A stretch of 64,000 nt of DNA, from NCBI RefSeq assembly GCF_000737695.1, contig NZ_JPRM01000006.1, positions 124,001-188,000 on the forward strand, written 5' to 3'. The notes beneath the pieces were generated by a model, which was not told where the DNA came from, searched no databases, and saw only the letters and a list, made by a program, of their open reading frames with translations. This stretch comes from Flavobacterium hydatis (lineage in GTDB: Bacteria > Bacteroidota > Bacteroidia > Flavobacteriales > Flavobacteriaceae). Below are positions 48,912-58,773 of the stretch, one piece after another. The number at the start of each line of letters is the position of its first letter. Position 1 is the first letter of the stretch. A program made the position numbers and the translations under genes.

Positions 48912-50366
48912 ATGGAAATGAAAAAAATCATAGCAATACTAACAATTGGTCTGTCGATGACAGCTTGTGTTAGTGAAGATATAAACACTGACCCAAATAG
49001 CGCATATACTACCGTTCCTGGATCTCTTATAAATTATGCGCAAAAGGAATTAAGTGATTACGTAAACACTCCAAGTGTAAACGAAAACAACTTTAGATTA
49101 ACAATGCAGTACTGGCAAGAAGCTATATATGTAAACGAAAGTAATTATGACTTTGTTAACAGAAATGTTTCTAATAACATTTACGTAGATAACTATGTTA
49201 ATGTATTGAACAACTTAGGCAAAGCAAAAGAACTTGTTAATGCTTATGTACCAACTATCGCTGAAGCTCCAGCATGGCCAAAAAACAAAAAGAATCAATT
49301 GGCTATTATTGATATCATGCAGGTATACACATTTCAGATGTTAGTAGATACTTTCGGAAATATCCCTTATACTCAAGCTGCAAATCTTTCAGCTTACCCA
49401 TTACCAGCATACGATGATGCTTCTAAAATTTATGAAGATTTAATTGTAAGAATAAATGCTGACATAACTAACTTAGACGCTACAGCAACAGGCTTTAAGA
49501 CTTTTAGTGATGGTGACAAATATTACAATGGAGCTATTGCAAAATGGATTGTACTTGCTAATTCGTTAAAATTAAAATTAGGAATAGCAATTGCTGATGC
49601 AAATCCAGCTTTAGCACAGACTACAGCACTTTCTGCTATAGCTGCAGGCGTTATGACTTCTCCTGCTAATAATTGTCAATTCCAATACTTATCTCCATCT
49701 CCAAATTTCAACCCTTTGTTTGAAAACTTGGCTGCAAGTGGTAGAGATGATTTCTTTGCTGCTAAACCATTAGTTGATTATATGAACGCATCTAATGACC
49801 CTAGAATAAGTCATTATTATGAGCCAACAGCAGATGACACATTTATAGGTCAAGAAGTTGGAAAAAGCGGAAAGTATAGTGATTTTTCTAGTATCGGAGC
49901 ATTTGCATACACTCGTACAACTCCAGGTATTATATTAAACTATACTGAAGTTGCTTTTTATGTAGCCGAAGCTAACGCACGTTGGACTTCACCAGCAGCT
50001 GCAGCACCTTTTTATGATGCAGCAGTTAAAGCTTCAATCTTAGAATGGGGTGGTAATGCAGCAGATGTAACAGCATATCTTGCTACAAAACCTTATGATG
50101 CTACTAATTGGAAAAAATCAATTGGGGAACAAGCTTGGGTAGCAATGTTTAACCAAGGTATAACTTCATGGAATTTCTGGAGAAGATTAGATTTCCCTGT
50201 TTTAGTTGCACCTCCTACTGCTATTACTAATGCTGGTGGTAAAGTTCCAGTAAGAATGACATATCCAGTTCTTGAACAACAAGTAAATAATTCAAATTGG
50301 AAAGCAGCTGCTGATGCTATCGGTGGAGATTTATTAACAACAAAAATATTCTGGGATAAATTCTAA
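48912..50366 (+). CDS. SusD/RagB-like nutrient-binding lipoprotein (SusD_and_RagB type)
   Basis: A 484-residue lipoprotein; translation may begin at 48912 or at the MKK codon at 48918. The signal ends in a lipobox (LSMTAC). The sequence (NTDPNSAYTTVPGSLINYAQ, MQYWQEAIYV, LVDTFGNIPYTQA) fits the SusD-like family that includes imported-peptide or glycan binders. The TPR-like helical core continues to a C-terminus with a GITSWNFWRRLDFPVL segment. It should cap the SusC barrel encoded just upstream. A hairpin terminator follows the gene, so susC-susD is a two-gene operon. Confidence 0.9.
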   Translation: MEMKKIIAILTIGLSMTACVSEDINTDPNSAYTTVPGSLINYAQKELSDYVNTPSVNENNFRLTMQYWQEAIYVNESNYDFVNRNVSNNIYVDNYVNVLNNLGKAKELVNAYVPTIAEAPAWPKNKKNQLAIIDIMQVYTFQMLVDTFGNIPYTQAANLSAYPLPAYDDASKIYEDLIVRINADITNLDATATGFKTFSDGDKYYNGAIAKWIVLANSLKLKLGIAIADANPALAQTTALSAIAAGVMTSPANNCQFQYLSPSPNFNPLFENLAASGRDDFFAAKPLVDYMNASNDPRISHYYEPTADDTFIGQEVGKSGKYSDFSSIGAFAYTRTTPGIILNYTEVAFYVAEANARWTSPAAAAPFYDAAVKASILEWGGNAADVTAYLATKPYDATNWKKSIGEQAWVAMFNQGITSWNFWRRLDFPVLVAPPTAITNAGGKVPVRMTYPVLEQQVNNSNWKAAADAIGGDLLTTKIFWDKF

Positions 50367-50390
50367 TTTTTTATCTTAGTAATCATAATT

Positions 50391-50424
50391 AAGCCACTCT
50401 GTTCGTTCAGAGTGGCTTTTTTTT
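50391..50424 (+). terminator. Terminator of the first susCD operon
   Basis: AAGCCACTCTG (50391-50401) and CAGAGTGGCTT (50408-50418) form a perfect 11-bp stem with a 6-base loop followed by a run of eight T. It is a textbook intrinsic terminator between susD and rlmB. Confidence 0.92.
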
Positions 50425-50440
50425 ATATGAACATTATAAC

Positions 50441-50448
50441 TATATTTG
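50441..50448 (+). promoter_or_regulatory. Candidate -7 box TATATTTG before rlmB
   Basis: TATATTTG matches TAnnTTTG and ends only 4 bases before the rlmB ATG at 50453. A start site 4-7 bases after the box would fall on the start codon, which suggests a leaderless transcript. There is no TTG at the usual -33 spacing, so support is partial. Confidence 0.35.
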
Positions 50449-50452
50449 CCGT

Positions 50453-51187
50453 ATGGAAAAAGAACATCAAATATTCGGAATAAGAGCCATCATAGAGGCG
50501 ATACAATCAGGAAAAGAAGTAGACAAGGTCTTCATACAAAAAGAAATATCAGGCGAACTGATGAAAGATTTAATGAAAGTGATGAAACGCGCCAACATAA
50601 ATTTTTCTTATGTTCCTGTTGAAAAACTAAACAGATTAACACCAAATAATCACCAAGGCGCTGTTGCAACAATATCACCAATTGGTTTTATTGAATTAGA
50701 GCATTTAGTAGATTCAACTATTGCTTCTGGAAGCACTCCCCTATTTTTAATATTAGATCAAATATCTGATGCCCGTAATTTTGGTGCCATTATCAGAACA
50801 GCTGAGTGTACAGGTGTAAACGGAATCATCGTACAAAAATCAGGTTCAGCCCCAGTTAACGGAGATACTGTTAAGACATCTGCCGGAGCGGTATTTAATG
50901 TACCTATTTGCAAAGTAGAACACATAAAAGATGCTATTTTCTACCTACAAGGTTCAGGCATAAAAACTGTTGCTGCAACCGAAAAAACCGACCAAAACAT
51001 ATATGACGTTTCATTAAATGAAGCTGTCGCTATAATAATGGGATCTGAAGATAGAGGTATTAATCCATCGGTATTAAAAATAGTTGATGAAAAAGCTAAA
51101 CTTCCAATGTTTGGAACAATAGGATCTCTAAATGTTTCTGTTGCTTGTGGAGCATTCTTATATGAGGCTGTTCGTCAAAGAAAATAA
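50453..51187 (+). CDS. rlmB: 23S rRNA (guanosine-2'-O-)-methyltransferase RlmB
   Basis: A 244-residue SpoU-type (TrmH family) methyltransferase. The N-terminal substrate-binding domain (residues 1-75, with IFGIRAIIEAIQSGKEVDKVFI) is followed by the trefoil-knot SPOUT domain with LDQISDARNFGAIIRTAECTGVNGII (motif 1), IIMGSEDRGI (motif 2) and LNVSVACGAFLYEAVRQ (motif 3). It methylates G2251 of 23S rRNA using S-adenosylmethionine. It stands alone between a terminator and a DUF2490 gene. Confidence 0.93.
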   Translation: MEKEHQIFGIRAIIEAIQSGKEVDKVFIQKEISGELMKDLMKVMKRANINFSYVPVEKLNRLTPNNHQGAVATISPIGFIELEHLVDSTIASGSTPLFLILDQISDARNFGAIIRTAECTGVNGIIVQKSGSAPVNGDTVKTSAGAVFNVPICKVEHIKDAIFYLQGSGIKTVAATEKTDQNIYDVSLNEAVAIIMGSEDRGINPSVLKIVDEKAKLPMFGTIGSLNVSVACGAFLYEAVRQRK

Positions 51188-51238
51188 AACAAACACATAA
51201 GATTAGAAGATAAACAGAATGATTTTAAATATTTTTTT

Positions 51239-52027
51239 ATGCATTCCAATTCTATTCGTAGTATTTCAACAAAAAAAGTCATATTTATACTTGTAATACT
51301 TCTAATTACAAGTATAAGTCATGGACAAACTTCTACATACAATCAATTCTGGAGCGAGATTCAATTCAACAGGACTATAAATGAAAAATGGTCACTTGAA
51401 TTAAATCTTGACAACACTTACAGCAGCACAGAATCGTCTTCACAAATTTTCCAAACAAACACCCAGAAAGCTTTTAGAACATGGGGACACTACTACTTAA
51501 GCCCACGATGGAAACTATCTAGCTTCTTAGCCTATTATGACAATAAAGATGTTCCTGAAATAGGACAATTTAAATCTCCTGAATGGAGGTTTGCATTACA
51601 AGGCATTTACTATTTTCATAAAATAGGATATACTCTCAGTACACGAATGAGAATAGAACTCCGATATATAAGAGATGAGAACGGAGAATATCAAGACATA
51701 TATAGATATCGCCAACAAATAAAATATCTAAAGCCTATAAATAGCAAAATACTGCGCAAAGGAGTTGTTTATGCAATAGCTTCTGATGAAATTTTCTTCA
51801 AATCTGATGCAAAAATCACTGGGTTAAGTTTCTTTGATCGCAATAGGTTAAACCTAGGCGCAGGATATTTATTTACAGATGACATACAGATTGAGCTAAC
51901 CTATGCCAATGAATACCTTCCAAGAGATACAGATTCTCAAGTAATAAATGCCGCTTCTGTGACACTAACTTTTAATAATATTTTCAAGAATAAAAGTAAA
52001 AAAACAAATCAAAAAACAAATCAATAA
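51239..52027 (+). CDS. DUF2490 family putative outer membrane beta-barrel protein
   Basis: A 262-residue secreted protein: an N-terminal hydrophobic signal (about residues 13-29, IFILVILLITSISHGQ) and a body of alternating aromatic and polar strands (WSEIQFNRTINEKWSLELNLD, WKLSSFLAYYDN, TRMRIELRYIRDE), typical of DUF2490 and predicted to form an outer-membrane barrel. The function is unknown. It lies downstream of rlmB and upstream of the second susCD pair on the same strand; there is no evidence for an operon. A Lys-rich tail closes the protein. Confidence 0.78.
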   Translation: MHSNSIRSISTKKVIFILVILLITSISHGQTSTYNQFWSEIQFNRTINEKWSLELNLDNTYSSTESSSQIFQTNTQKAFRTWGHYYLSPRWKLSSFLAYYDNKDVPEIGQFKSPEWRFALQGIYYFHKIGYTLSTRMRIELRYIRDENGEYQDIYRYRQQIKYLKPINSKILRKGVVYAIASDEIFFKSDAKITGLSFFDRNRLNLGAGYLFTDDIQIELTYANEYLPRDTDSQVINAASVTLTFNNIFKNKSKKTNQKTNQ

Positions 52028-52473
52028 CACTCCTGTTACAGACAAAACAATTTAATAACATTAGCTTTTATTGCCTACCAAAACACATCTATTCTAAGTT
52101 AAATTTAACGTTTTTAAGTAAAAAAAAATATCGTAAAGGTGCTGTAACCCCTATTACCAATGCTTTTTTTAAATATTTCAAGAGAAAAAAGCATTATTTA
52201 ACTCATAATTTAGCAACAAAAATTACTTTTATTTTTTTCTTTTATTCTGCTCAAAAAAAACAAAAAACAAAAAAAAACCAACCAAAAAATTTAAATATTT
52301 TTAAAAATTTAACGATATCGCTTACAATAAGCAGATCCGAAAACAAAGAAAAATTGATTTTTTAATAAGAAATACTTTGTTTATTTACATATTTCGAATA
52401 AAAGGAGACAAATCCATTAGGAAGATTAACAAATTATTAAGATTTTTGTCAAACTAATTCAAAATATTTAAAA
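52028..52473 (+). other. 446-base AT-rich intergenic region before the second susC
   Basis: No gene is supported. A long A-rich tract occupies about 52240-52310. A loose promoter-like pair, TTG at 52354-52356 and TACTTTG at 52373-52379, lies upstream but misses the TAnnTTTG consensus by one base. The last 58 bases are the conserved susC leader. No terminator for the DUF2490 gene was seen. Confidence 0.5.
52416..52473 (+). repeat. Conserved susC leader, copy 2
   Basis: This is the second copy of the 58-base untranslated leader described at 45609-45666, directly abutting the ATG of the interrupted susC gene. Five of 58 positions differ. The signal-peptide codons after it are also about 90% identical between the copies. 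Confidence 0.7.
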
Positions 52474-55400
52474 ATGAAACTAAAATTCAATGGATTCTTA
52501 GTACTGCTATTGGTACTAGTGGCGCAATTAGGTTTTGCGCAAGAAAAAGTTGTTTCAGGAATTGTTTCTGATGACACAGGAATGCCAATTCCAGGGGTTA
52601 CTGTATCTGTAAAAGGAACAAAAAATGCAACACAAACTGATTTCGACGGAAAATACTCAATTAAAGCGTCGTCTAATCAAATTATCCTTTTCACTTAAAT
52701 TGGGATGAAAAGTAAAGAGCAACCGGCTACATCTTCTGTTGTTAACGTAAAGTTAGCGGGAGACGCAATGGAGCTTGAAGGCGTGGTAGTTGTAGCTTTT
52801 GGAACACAAAAGAAAGAAGCTATAACAGGAGCTGTTGCAAAAATTGATGCAAAAGCATTGGAAAATACGCAAGCATCTAACGCAATTCAATCTTTAACAG
52901 GTAAAGTTGCGGGTGTACAAATCCAAGCAAATTCAGGACAACCTGGAGACGCACCTCAAGTACGTTTTAGAGGTATTGGATCTATCTCATCTTCTAATGC
53001 ACCTTTGTATGTTGTAGATGGTTTTCCATATAATGGAGACATAAACGCTATAGCAACTCAAGATATCGAATCTATCAGTTTCTTGAAAGATGCGTCATCT
53101 AATGCATTATACGGAAGTAGAGGAGCAAACGGTGTAATCATTGTTACAACCAAAAAAGGTAAAAAAGGTCAACTAAAAGTTACTTACGAAGGAAAAATAG
53201 GGGTTAACTCTAGAGCTGTTCCAGAATACGACATGATTACTGATCCAGGGCAATACTACGAAGCAGCCTATGGAAGAATCAGAAATGGTTTAATTTTTCA
53301 AGGAAAAACTCCTGCAGTAGCATCAGCAACTGCATCAAAAAATTTAATAAGTGGGAACCCATCTTACTCATTAGGGTATAATAATTACAACGTAGCAAAC
53401 GATCAAGTAATAGATCCTGCTACAGGAAAAATAAATCCTAATGCACAATTATTATATCATGATAATTGGGAAAAAACATTATTTAACGACAATACAAGAA
53501 TTGAGCACTTTTTAAGCTTAGCGGGTAGCTCAGAAAAACTTAATTCTTACTTATCTGTAGGTTACCTATCTGATAATGGATACACAATTAACTCAAACTT
53601 TAAACGTGTAACTCTAAGATCAAATGTTGACTATACGATTACTGATAAAATTAAAGTAGGAGCTAACCTTAACTATGCAAACTCTAATCAGAATGCTCCA
53701 ATCTCACAAGTAAGTTCTGGAACATACAGTAACCTATTTAGCTGGGCGAGAAATATAGCTCCAATTTATCCTGTTTACCTTAGAAACGAGGCTGGAAACA
53801 TTGTAACGAACAAAGTAGGAGAGAAAGTATATGACTTTAACCAATCAGGAGATCGTCCTTATGGTTTCAACTTAAACCCATACGGAACTACATTATTAAA
53901 TACAAATTTAAACCAAGAAAACAAATTTGGAGCTAGAGGTTACGTATCTATCGACTTCTTTAAAGATTTCAACTTCAGATACAATCTTGGTTATGATTTA
54001 ATGTCTGGATACTATGTAAATAGCACAACTGGAATTGGTGGGGATGACCAAGGGGTAAACGGTAGTATAGGAACAGCATCACAAGATGATTATACTATTA
54101 CAAACCAACAATTATTATCTTGGAAAAAATCTTTTGGAGAACACTCACTTGATATTCTTGTTGGACACGAGTCTTCAGATTTCACATCAAAAATGTTGAC
54201 TGGACAAAAAACAGGTGTTGTAATACCAGGTTTACCAGTAGTAAGCAATGCAACTAGATTTTCTTATTTAGATGGTTACAATGACTTATACAAAGTAGAA
54301 GGATTCTTCTCTAGATTAAACTATAGCTACAAAAACAAATATTTTGTAAATGGTAGTTTCAGAAGAGATGGATCATCAGTATTCGCACCAGAAAACAGAT
54401 GGGGTAATTTCTACGGATTTGGAGGAGCATGGTCTGTAACGAAAGAATCTTTCTTTCCTCAAACTAAATGGATCACTGACTTAAGAATTAAAGGAAGTTA
54501 TGGAGAACAAGGAAATGATAATATCTACTACCCTTCTTCTACAAGAATCAGCAGCCGTAGCTACTTTGGAAGTGAAAGAAACTACTATGCATACCAAACA
54601 CAATATGAGATTTTACCTGATGCAGACGGAAACGCGAGTGTAGTTACTGTATATGAAGGAAACAAAAAAATTAAATGGGAGAAATCTAAAAACTTAAACA
54701 TTGGATTCGAAGTTGAATTATTCAACAGAGTGAACCTTGAAGCTGAATATTTCGAAAGAAATGTAAGTGATTTAATATATAACCGTCCTTATGCACCAGC
54801 AACTGGAATCCCGTTTGTTACTGAAAACATTGGTGACATGTCTAACAAAGGAATTGAGGTTAACTTAGGTGTTGATGTAATTAAAACACAAGATATCGAT
54901 TTTAACATTTGGGCTAATGCAACTCATTACAAAAATAAAGTAACATCATTACCAAGTCCTTTTACAAGTGGTATCTTCAGATTTGAAGTTGGTGCTCCAG
55001 CTTATGCTTACTTCCTAAGAGAATTTGCAGGTGTTGACAAAACTAATGGAGATGCTTTATGGTACATGGATGTAAAAGATGCTTCAGGAAACGTAACTGG
55101 TAAAACAACAACAAATGTTTACGGAAATGCAACTCAATACTTAAGTGATAAAGATGCAAATCCAGATGTATATGGAGGTTTCGGAACTATGTTCAGATTT
55201 AAAAACATCACATTCCAAGCAAGTTTTGCATACCAAGTTGGAGGATATATGTATGATGGTGTTTACCAAAGTGCTTTAAGTTCAGGTGACGATAATGTAG
55301 GTCAAAACTACCATAAAGACATAGCAAAATCATGGTCTGTTGATAATCCAAATTCAGATATGCCAAGAATTGACCATATTTCTCAATATCAAATGGCGTC

Positions 55401-55665
55401 TTCTGATTATTTCTTAGCAAAATCAGATTACATCAGCTTACAAGATGTTTCTATATCTTATGATTTCAAAAATAGTAAATTACAAGATCTTGGAATTTCA
55501 TCTACTAAATTTAGTTTAATGGGAACTAATTTAGCATTATGGTCTGACAGAAAAGGTATGGATCCAAGATTAAGCAATTTAGGATCAAGAACAAATAATG
55601 GTCAGTCATTAAATGTTTATGGAGTTATGAAAACTATCTCATTTGGTTTAACAGTAAATTTTTAA
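52474..55665 (+). pseudogene. SusC/RagA family transporter gene interrupted by an in-frame stop
   Basis: The reading frame from 52474 encodes the signal peptide (ending FAQ) and the first part of the carboxypeptidase-D regulatory-like domain, then meets TAA at 52696-52698 (codon 75). The same frame resumes at once and stays open to 55665, with a normal plug (VRFRGIGSISSSNAPLYVVDG, ALYGSRGANGVIIVTTKKGK) and barrel ending GLTVNF. The intact paralog has TAC (Tyr) in the matching LVFSYIGMK segment; here it reads ILFT-stop-IGMK. An ATG two codons after the stop could restart translation, but that product would lack a signal peptide. All other parts look sound, and the SusD gene follows after 4 bases, so the change is recent, or a sequencing error. 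Confidence 0.85.
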
Positions 55666-55669
55666 GAAT

Positions 55670-57115
55670 ATGAAAAAAATATTAACTATAACATTATCAT
55701 TGTTGATGTTAACAAGTTGTGATAAAGAATTTCTAAACACAACACCTGAATCAACAATTAATGACGAACAGCTTGCAACATCCGAAGAAGGGTATGCTGC
55801 AATTATAAACGGTGTATATTCTGCATTAAGATCATACGGATTATCTATCGGGGCTAACCACGAAGATTACGGACACAAATCTATTCTTGCAGCAACAGAT
55901 ATTATGTCAAATGATGTTGTGCAAACAAAATCAAGTTGGTATGGATCTTTCTACAACTACATAGGAAGACAACAAACAAGTATTAGATCTAAACTTGCTT
56001 GGAGTACATACTATCCACAAATTAAGACTTTAAATATCGTTCTTAATGCAGTTCCTGCTGAAGCAGCAACAACTGAAAAACTGAAAAACATTAGAGGAGA
56101 AGCATTAGCTTTAAGAGGTTACCTTTACTTTATGTTAGCACGTATGTATGGCCCAACTTATGTAGGTCATCAAACAGACCTATGTGTACCTATTTACACT
56201 ACAGTATCATTAGAGCCACACGCAAGATCAACTGTAAATGAAGTTTATACTTTAATAGAAAATGATTTAAAAGAATCTCTTCCTTTATTAAAAACTTATA
56301 CACGTAGAAATACTTCTGCAGTTAATCTATCAGTTGCTCAGGCATTTTTAGCAGATATTTACCTTGAAATGGGTAAATATGCAGAGGCAGCAACTTTAGC
56401 GCATACTTCAAGACAAGGATATCCTTTATTAAGTGAAGGTGAATGGAACACTGGATTTTATGACGTGAGTAACAAAGATACTATGTGGGGAATAGCATTA
56501 ACATCTGCACAAAGTTCTTTCGTAGCTAGTTTCTTTGGGCATTTTGATAACACTAACGGTTCTGCTTATGCAGGTGGTGGAGAGATTTACAAAAATATAG
56601 ACAAAAGACTATATGATGCTATCCCTGATACCGATTACAGAAAAAAAGCATTTGTTGCTCCAACCGGAAATGTTACTTATCCTAAATTACCAGCTTATGC
56701 TAACATCAAATTTAGAGACCCTACAGTTAATGGTGGTGACTACATTTACTTAAGAGCAGCCGCAATGTACTACATCGAAGCTGAGGCTTATGCAAGATCA
56801 GGAAACGAAGCGCAAGCAGCTCAAACTTTATACGATATTACAGTAACTAGAGACCCTTCTTACGTAAAATCTACAAACACAGGAGCAGCCTTAATCAATG
56901 AAATCATTCTTCAAAAAAGAATCGAACTTTGGGGTGAAGGATTTGCTTGGTTTGACATGAAACGTTTAGGACTTCCTTTAGTAAGAGATTATGCTGGATC
57001 TAATCATGCAACTTTTGGAAAATTCAATATCCCTGCTGGTGATAATAAATTCACCTTCCAGGTTCCACAAGCAGAAATAGATGCAAATACATTAATTGTA
57101 CAAAGCCCACTATAA
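55670..57115 (+). CDS. SusD/RagB family nutrient-binding lipoprotein
   Basis: A 481-residue lipoprotein with a lipobox (LLMLTSC) ending an 18-residue signal, then the canonical SusD start DKEFLNTTPESTINDEQLATSEEGYAAIINGVYSALRS. Later blocks include LRGYLYFMLARMYGPTY, YYIEAEAYARSGNEAQA and the RIELWGEGFAWFDMKRLGLPL C-terminal signature. It is of the RagB/SusD type, distinct from the other susD in the window. It should bind the substrate of the SusC encoded upstream, whose gene carries a nonsense codon. The gene itself is intact and followed by a strong terminator. Confidence 0.93.
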   Translation: MKKILTITLSLLMLTSCDKEFLNTTPESTINDEQLATSEEGYAAIINGVYSALRSYGLSIGANHEDYGHKSILAATDIMSNDVVQTKSSWYGSFYNYIGRQQTSIRSKLAWSTYYPQIKTLNIVLNAVPAEAATTEKLKNIRGEALALRGYLYFMLARMYGPTYVGHQTDLCVPIYTTVSLEPHARSTVNEVYTLIENDLKESLPLLKTYTRRNTSAVNLSVAQAFLADIYLEMGKYAEAATLAHTSRQGYPLLSEGEWNTGFYDVSNKDTMWGIALTSAQSSFVASFFGHFDNTNGSAYAGGGEIYKNIDKRLYDAIPDTDYRKKAFVAPTGNVTYPKLPAYANIKFRDPTVNGGDYIYLRAAAMYYIEAEAYARSGNEAQAAQTLYDITVTRDPSYVKSTNTGAALINEIILQKRIELWGEGFAWFDMKRLGLPLVRDYAGSNHATFGKFNIPAGDNKFTFQVPQAEIDANTLIVQSPL

Positions 57116-57140
57116 TTCTTAGTGTTCTTATAAACATAAA

Positions 57141-57170
57141 AACCATCCCAAATTTGGGATGGTTTTTTTT
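57141..57170 (+). terminator. Terminator of the second susCD operon
   Basis: AACCATCCCAAA (57141-57152) and TTTGGGATGGTT (57153-57164) form a perfect 12-base inverted repeat followed by T to 57170. It ends the susCD transcript and may also stop the convergent hypothetical gene. Confidence 0.9.
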
Positions 57171-57205
57171 ATACGAGCTATTCAATAAAATAATCAGTTT
57201 ATTAT

Positions 57206-57706
57206 CTATTTCCCCTCTTCTTTAAGGAAACAATTTAACTGCTCAATGATTGCATTTTTATGCAGCTTAAAATCATAATCTCGAACAAACTCGGTACCTT
57301 TCATATTGATACTAGCAGTAACAGCTTCGTAAGTTGAAAATGCTTTTAAATCATCTTTATCGATTATATACAATACTTGTAAAATAGAATCTTGTTTTAA
57401 GTATTGGGTGTCGTAATGTTTTAATTTATATTTTACCTTGTTTGATAATTCCAACGATAAATCATCTTTTATGTTTTTCCCCACTTCTTTTGGTGGAAAT
57501 GGAATTGGCTGCAAAGCAATAAAATAATTTTCTTTATCTGTTACAATATTAATTTTTAAAGATTTTGATTGTGTCGTATAAAATGGAGTCGGGTTAATAT
57601 AATAAAACATGGAACCGTCAGCCTGAATTCGATTCTGGATTTCGCATTGTGCAAAAACCATTGGCATCGACAATAAACACCCTACTAATAAACTTATCTT
57701 TTTCAT
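57206..57706 (-). CDS. Hypothetical secreted protein
   Basis: A 166-residue protein with a clear N-terminal signal (MKKISLLVGCLLSMPMVFAQ, cleavage after AQ). The mature part is mixed polar and aromatic with no motif I recognise; it contains YYINPTPFYTTQSKSLKINIV and ends in a Lys/Glu-rich helix. The gene stands alone on the minus strand between the susD terminator and the rhomboid gene, with a TTG-N23-TATTTTTG promoter-like sequence upstream. A periplasmic or surface location is likely; the function is unknown. Confidence 0.72.
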   Translation of the reverse strand: MKKISLLVGCLLSMPMVFAQCEIQNRIQADGSMFYYINPTPFYTTQSKSLKINIVTDKENYFIALQPIPFPPKEVGKNIKDDLSLELSNKVKYKLKHYDTQYLKQDSILQVLYIIDKDDLKAFSTYEAVTASINMKGTEFVRDYDFKLHKNAIIEQLNCFLKEEGK

Positions 57707-57740
57707 ATCCAGAGTTTTTGAAAGAATTAAATTATTCTAA

Positions 57741-57774
57741 CAAAAATACTCATTAAAGAAATATGTTTTTACAA
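57741..57774 (-). promoter_or_regulatory. Candidate promoter of the secreted hypothetical gene
   Basis: On the minus strand TTG (57772-57774) precedes TATTTTTG (57741-57748) by 23 bases, at the long end of the accepted spacing. The predicted leader is about 28 bases. Confidence 0.4.
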
Positions 57775-57785
57775 TGAGCTAACAA

Positions 57786-58535
57786 TTAGAGATTATCATC
57801 TAATTCTTCTTGTTTTACAACGGTGTACTCTACTAAAGTATCTGAATAGAAATATGGTGTTTCCTCAGGGATTTCGGTATTAACAAAATTACCATTTTCA
57901 TCAAAATGTTTCATAAAATCATCCTCTTCTGGGTTAAAATCAGGTTTTTGCCAATCATACAAAATAGGCTTTTGATATTCGGGAGTTTTAAATTGTATCG
58001 ACATTACAAAACCTGTAATAAAACCTGCCAAATGTCCTTCCCAAGAAATAGAGTTATCTACTTCGGGGAAAACATACCAAATCATTCCTCCGTAAAACAT
58101 AATTACCGATAATGACAAAGCAACCAAACGGTAATATTTTGTTTGAATTCCTTTAAAAAAGATAAAACTTACCAAAACATAAATTAATCCACTTGCACCA
58201 ATGTGATAATTAGATCTTGCAATAACCCAAGTAATCAATCCTGAAAATAATATTCCGTAAACAATTACTGCAATGGTTTGCTTAGGATAAAAAAACTGAA
58301 GCGCAGCTAATAAAACCAATAATGGTATTGAGTTATTATACAAATGACTAATATCTGCGTGGATAAAAGGACTAAAAATTATGCCTTGCAATCCCGAAAA
58401 TGTTCTTGGGTAAATTCCGTGTTCGTAAAAATCAAAATCATAACGAATTTGCAACCAATATACAATCCATAAAAGCAGCACAGAAAACAATGGTAGTGCA
58501 ATAACCGAATTGGTAAACTTGAAATCTTTTTCCAC
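57786..58535 (-). CDS. Rhomboid family intramembrane serine protease
   Basis: A 249-residue protein with about six membrane segments. The catalytic Ser is in HIGASGLIY (GxSG motif) and the catalytic His in WEGHLAGFITGF, the standard rhomboid dyad; HADISHLYNNSIPLL supplies the conserved His/Asn of the oxyanion region. A soluble acidic C-terminal tail of about 70 residues follows the last helix. The protein cleaves other membrane proteins within the bilayer; its substrate is unknown. The gene is divergent from rarA, with a Flavo-1-like element between them. Confidence 0.9.
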   Translation of the reverse strand: MEKDFKFTNSVIALPLFSVLLLWIVYWLQIRYDFDFYEHGIYPRTFSGLQGIIFSPFIHADISHLYNNSIPLLVLLAALQFFYPKQTIAVIVYGILFSGLITWVIARSNYHIGASGLIYVLVSFIFFKGIQTKYYRLVALSLSVIMFYGGMIWYVFPEVDNSISWEGHLAGFITGFVMSIQFKTPEYQKPILYDWQKPDFNPEEDDFMKHFDENGNFVNTEIPEETPYFYSDTLVEYTVVKQEELDDNL

Positions 58536-58640
58536 TATTGTATATGATTATGATTAACAACTAAATTCAAGTCAAAAATTTATCCAAAATAAATATAGTG
58601 CTATTTTGTCAGACACCGATGTATTGATTAAGCACCTTTT

Positions 58641-58727
58641 TTAGCCCAGATCGCAACGGCATCCTTTATTATTACTTCTTTAGTAATAATAAAGATAGAG
58701 TGAAGAGCTGGAAAAGCTCCTAAAAAA
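58641..58727 (+). ncRNA. Flavo-1-like structured element, copy 2
   Basis: It begins TTAGCCCAGATCGCAACGGCATCC, quoted here in outline, followed by a perfect 13-base stem (CTTTATTATTACT / AGTAATAATAAAG) around TTCTTT-type bases, and ends with a GAGCT-GGAAA-AGCTC hairpin and CCTAAAAAA. The conserved words and layout match copy 1 at 19025-19107, while the central stem has changed in both arms. It lies 46 bases before the rarA start in the divergent rhomboid-rarA gap. Confidence 0.65.
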
Positions 58728-58773
58728 ACTAATTGTGGCAACAAATTAAAATTGAAAATAGTAATTTTACAAA

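Noticed and set aside
52373..52379. TACTTTG as the promoter of the second susC gene
   Set aside because: It lacks one base of the TAnnTTTG pattern and has no counterpart before the first susC, so it was not listed as a promoter.
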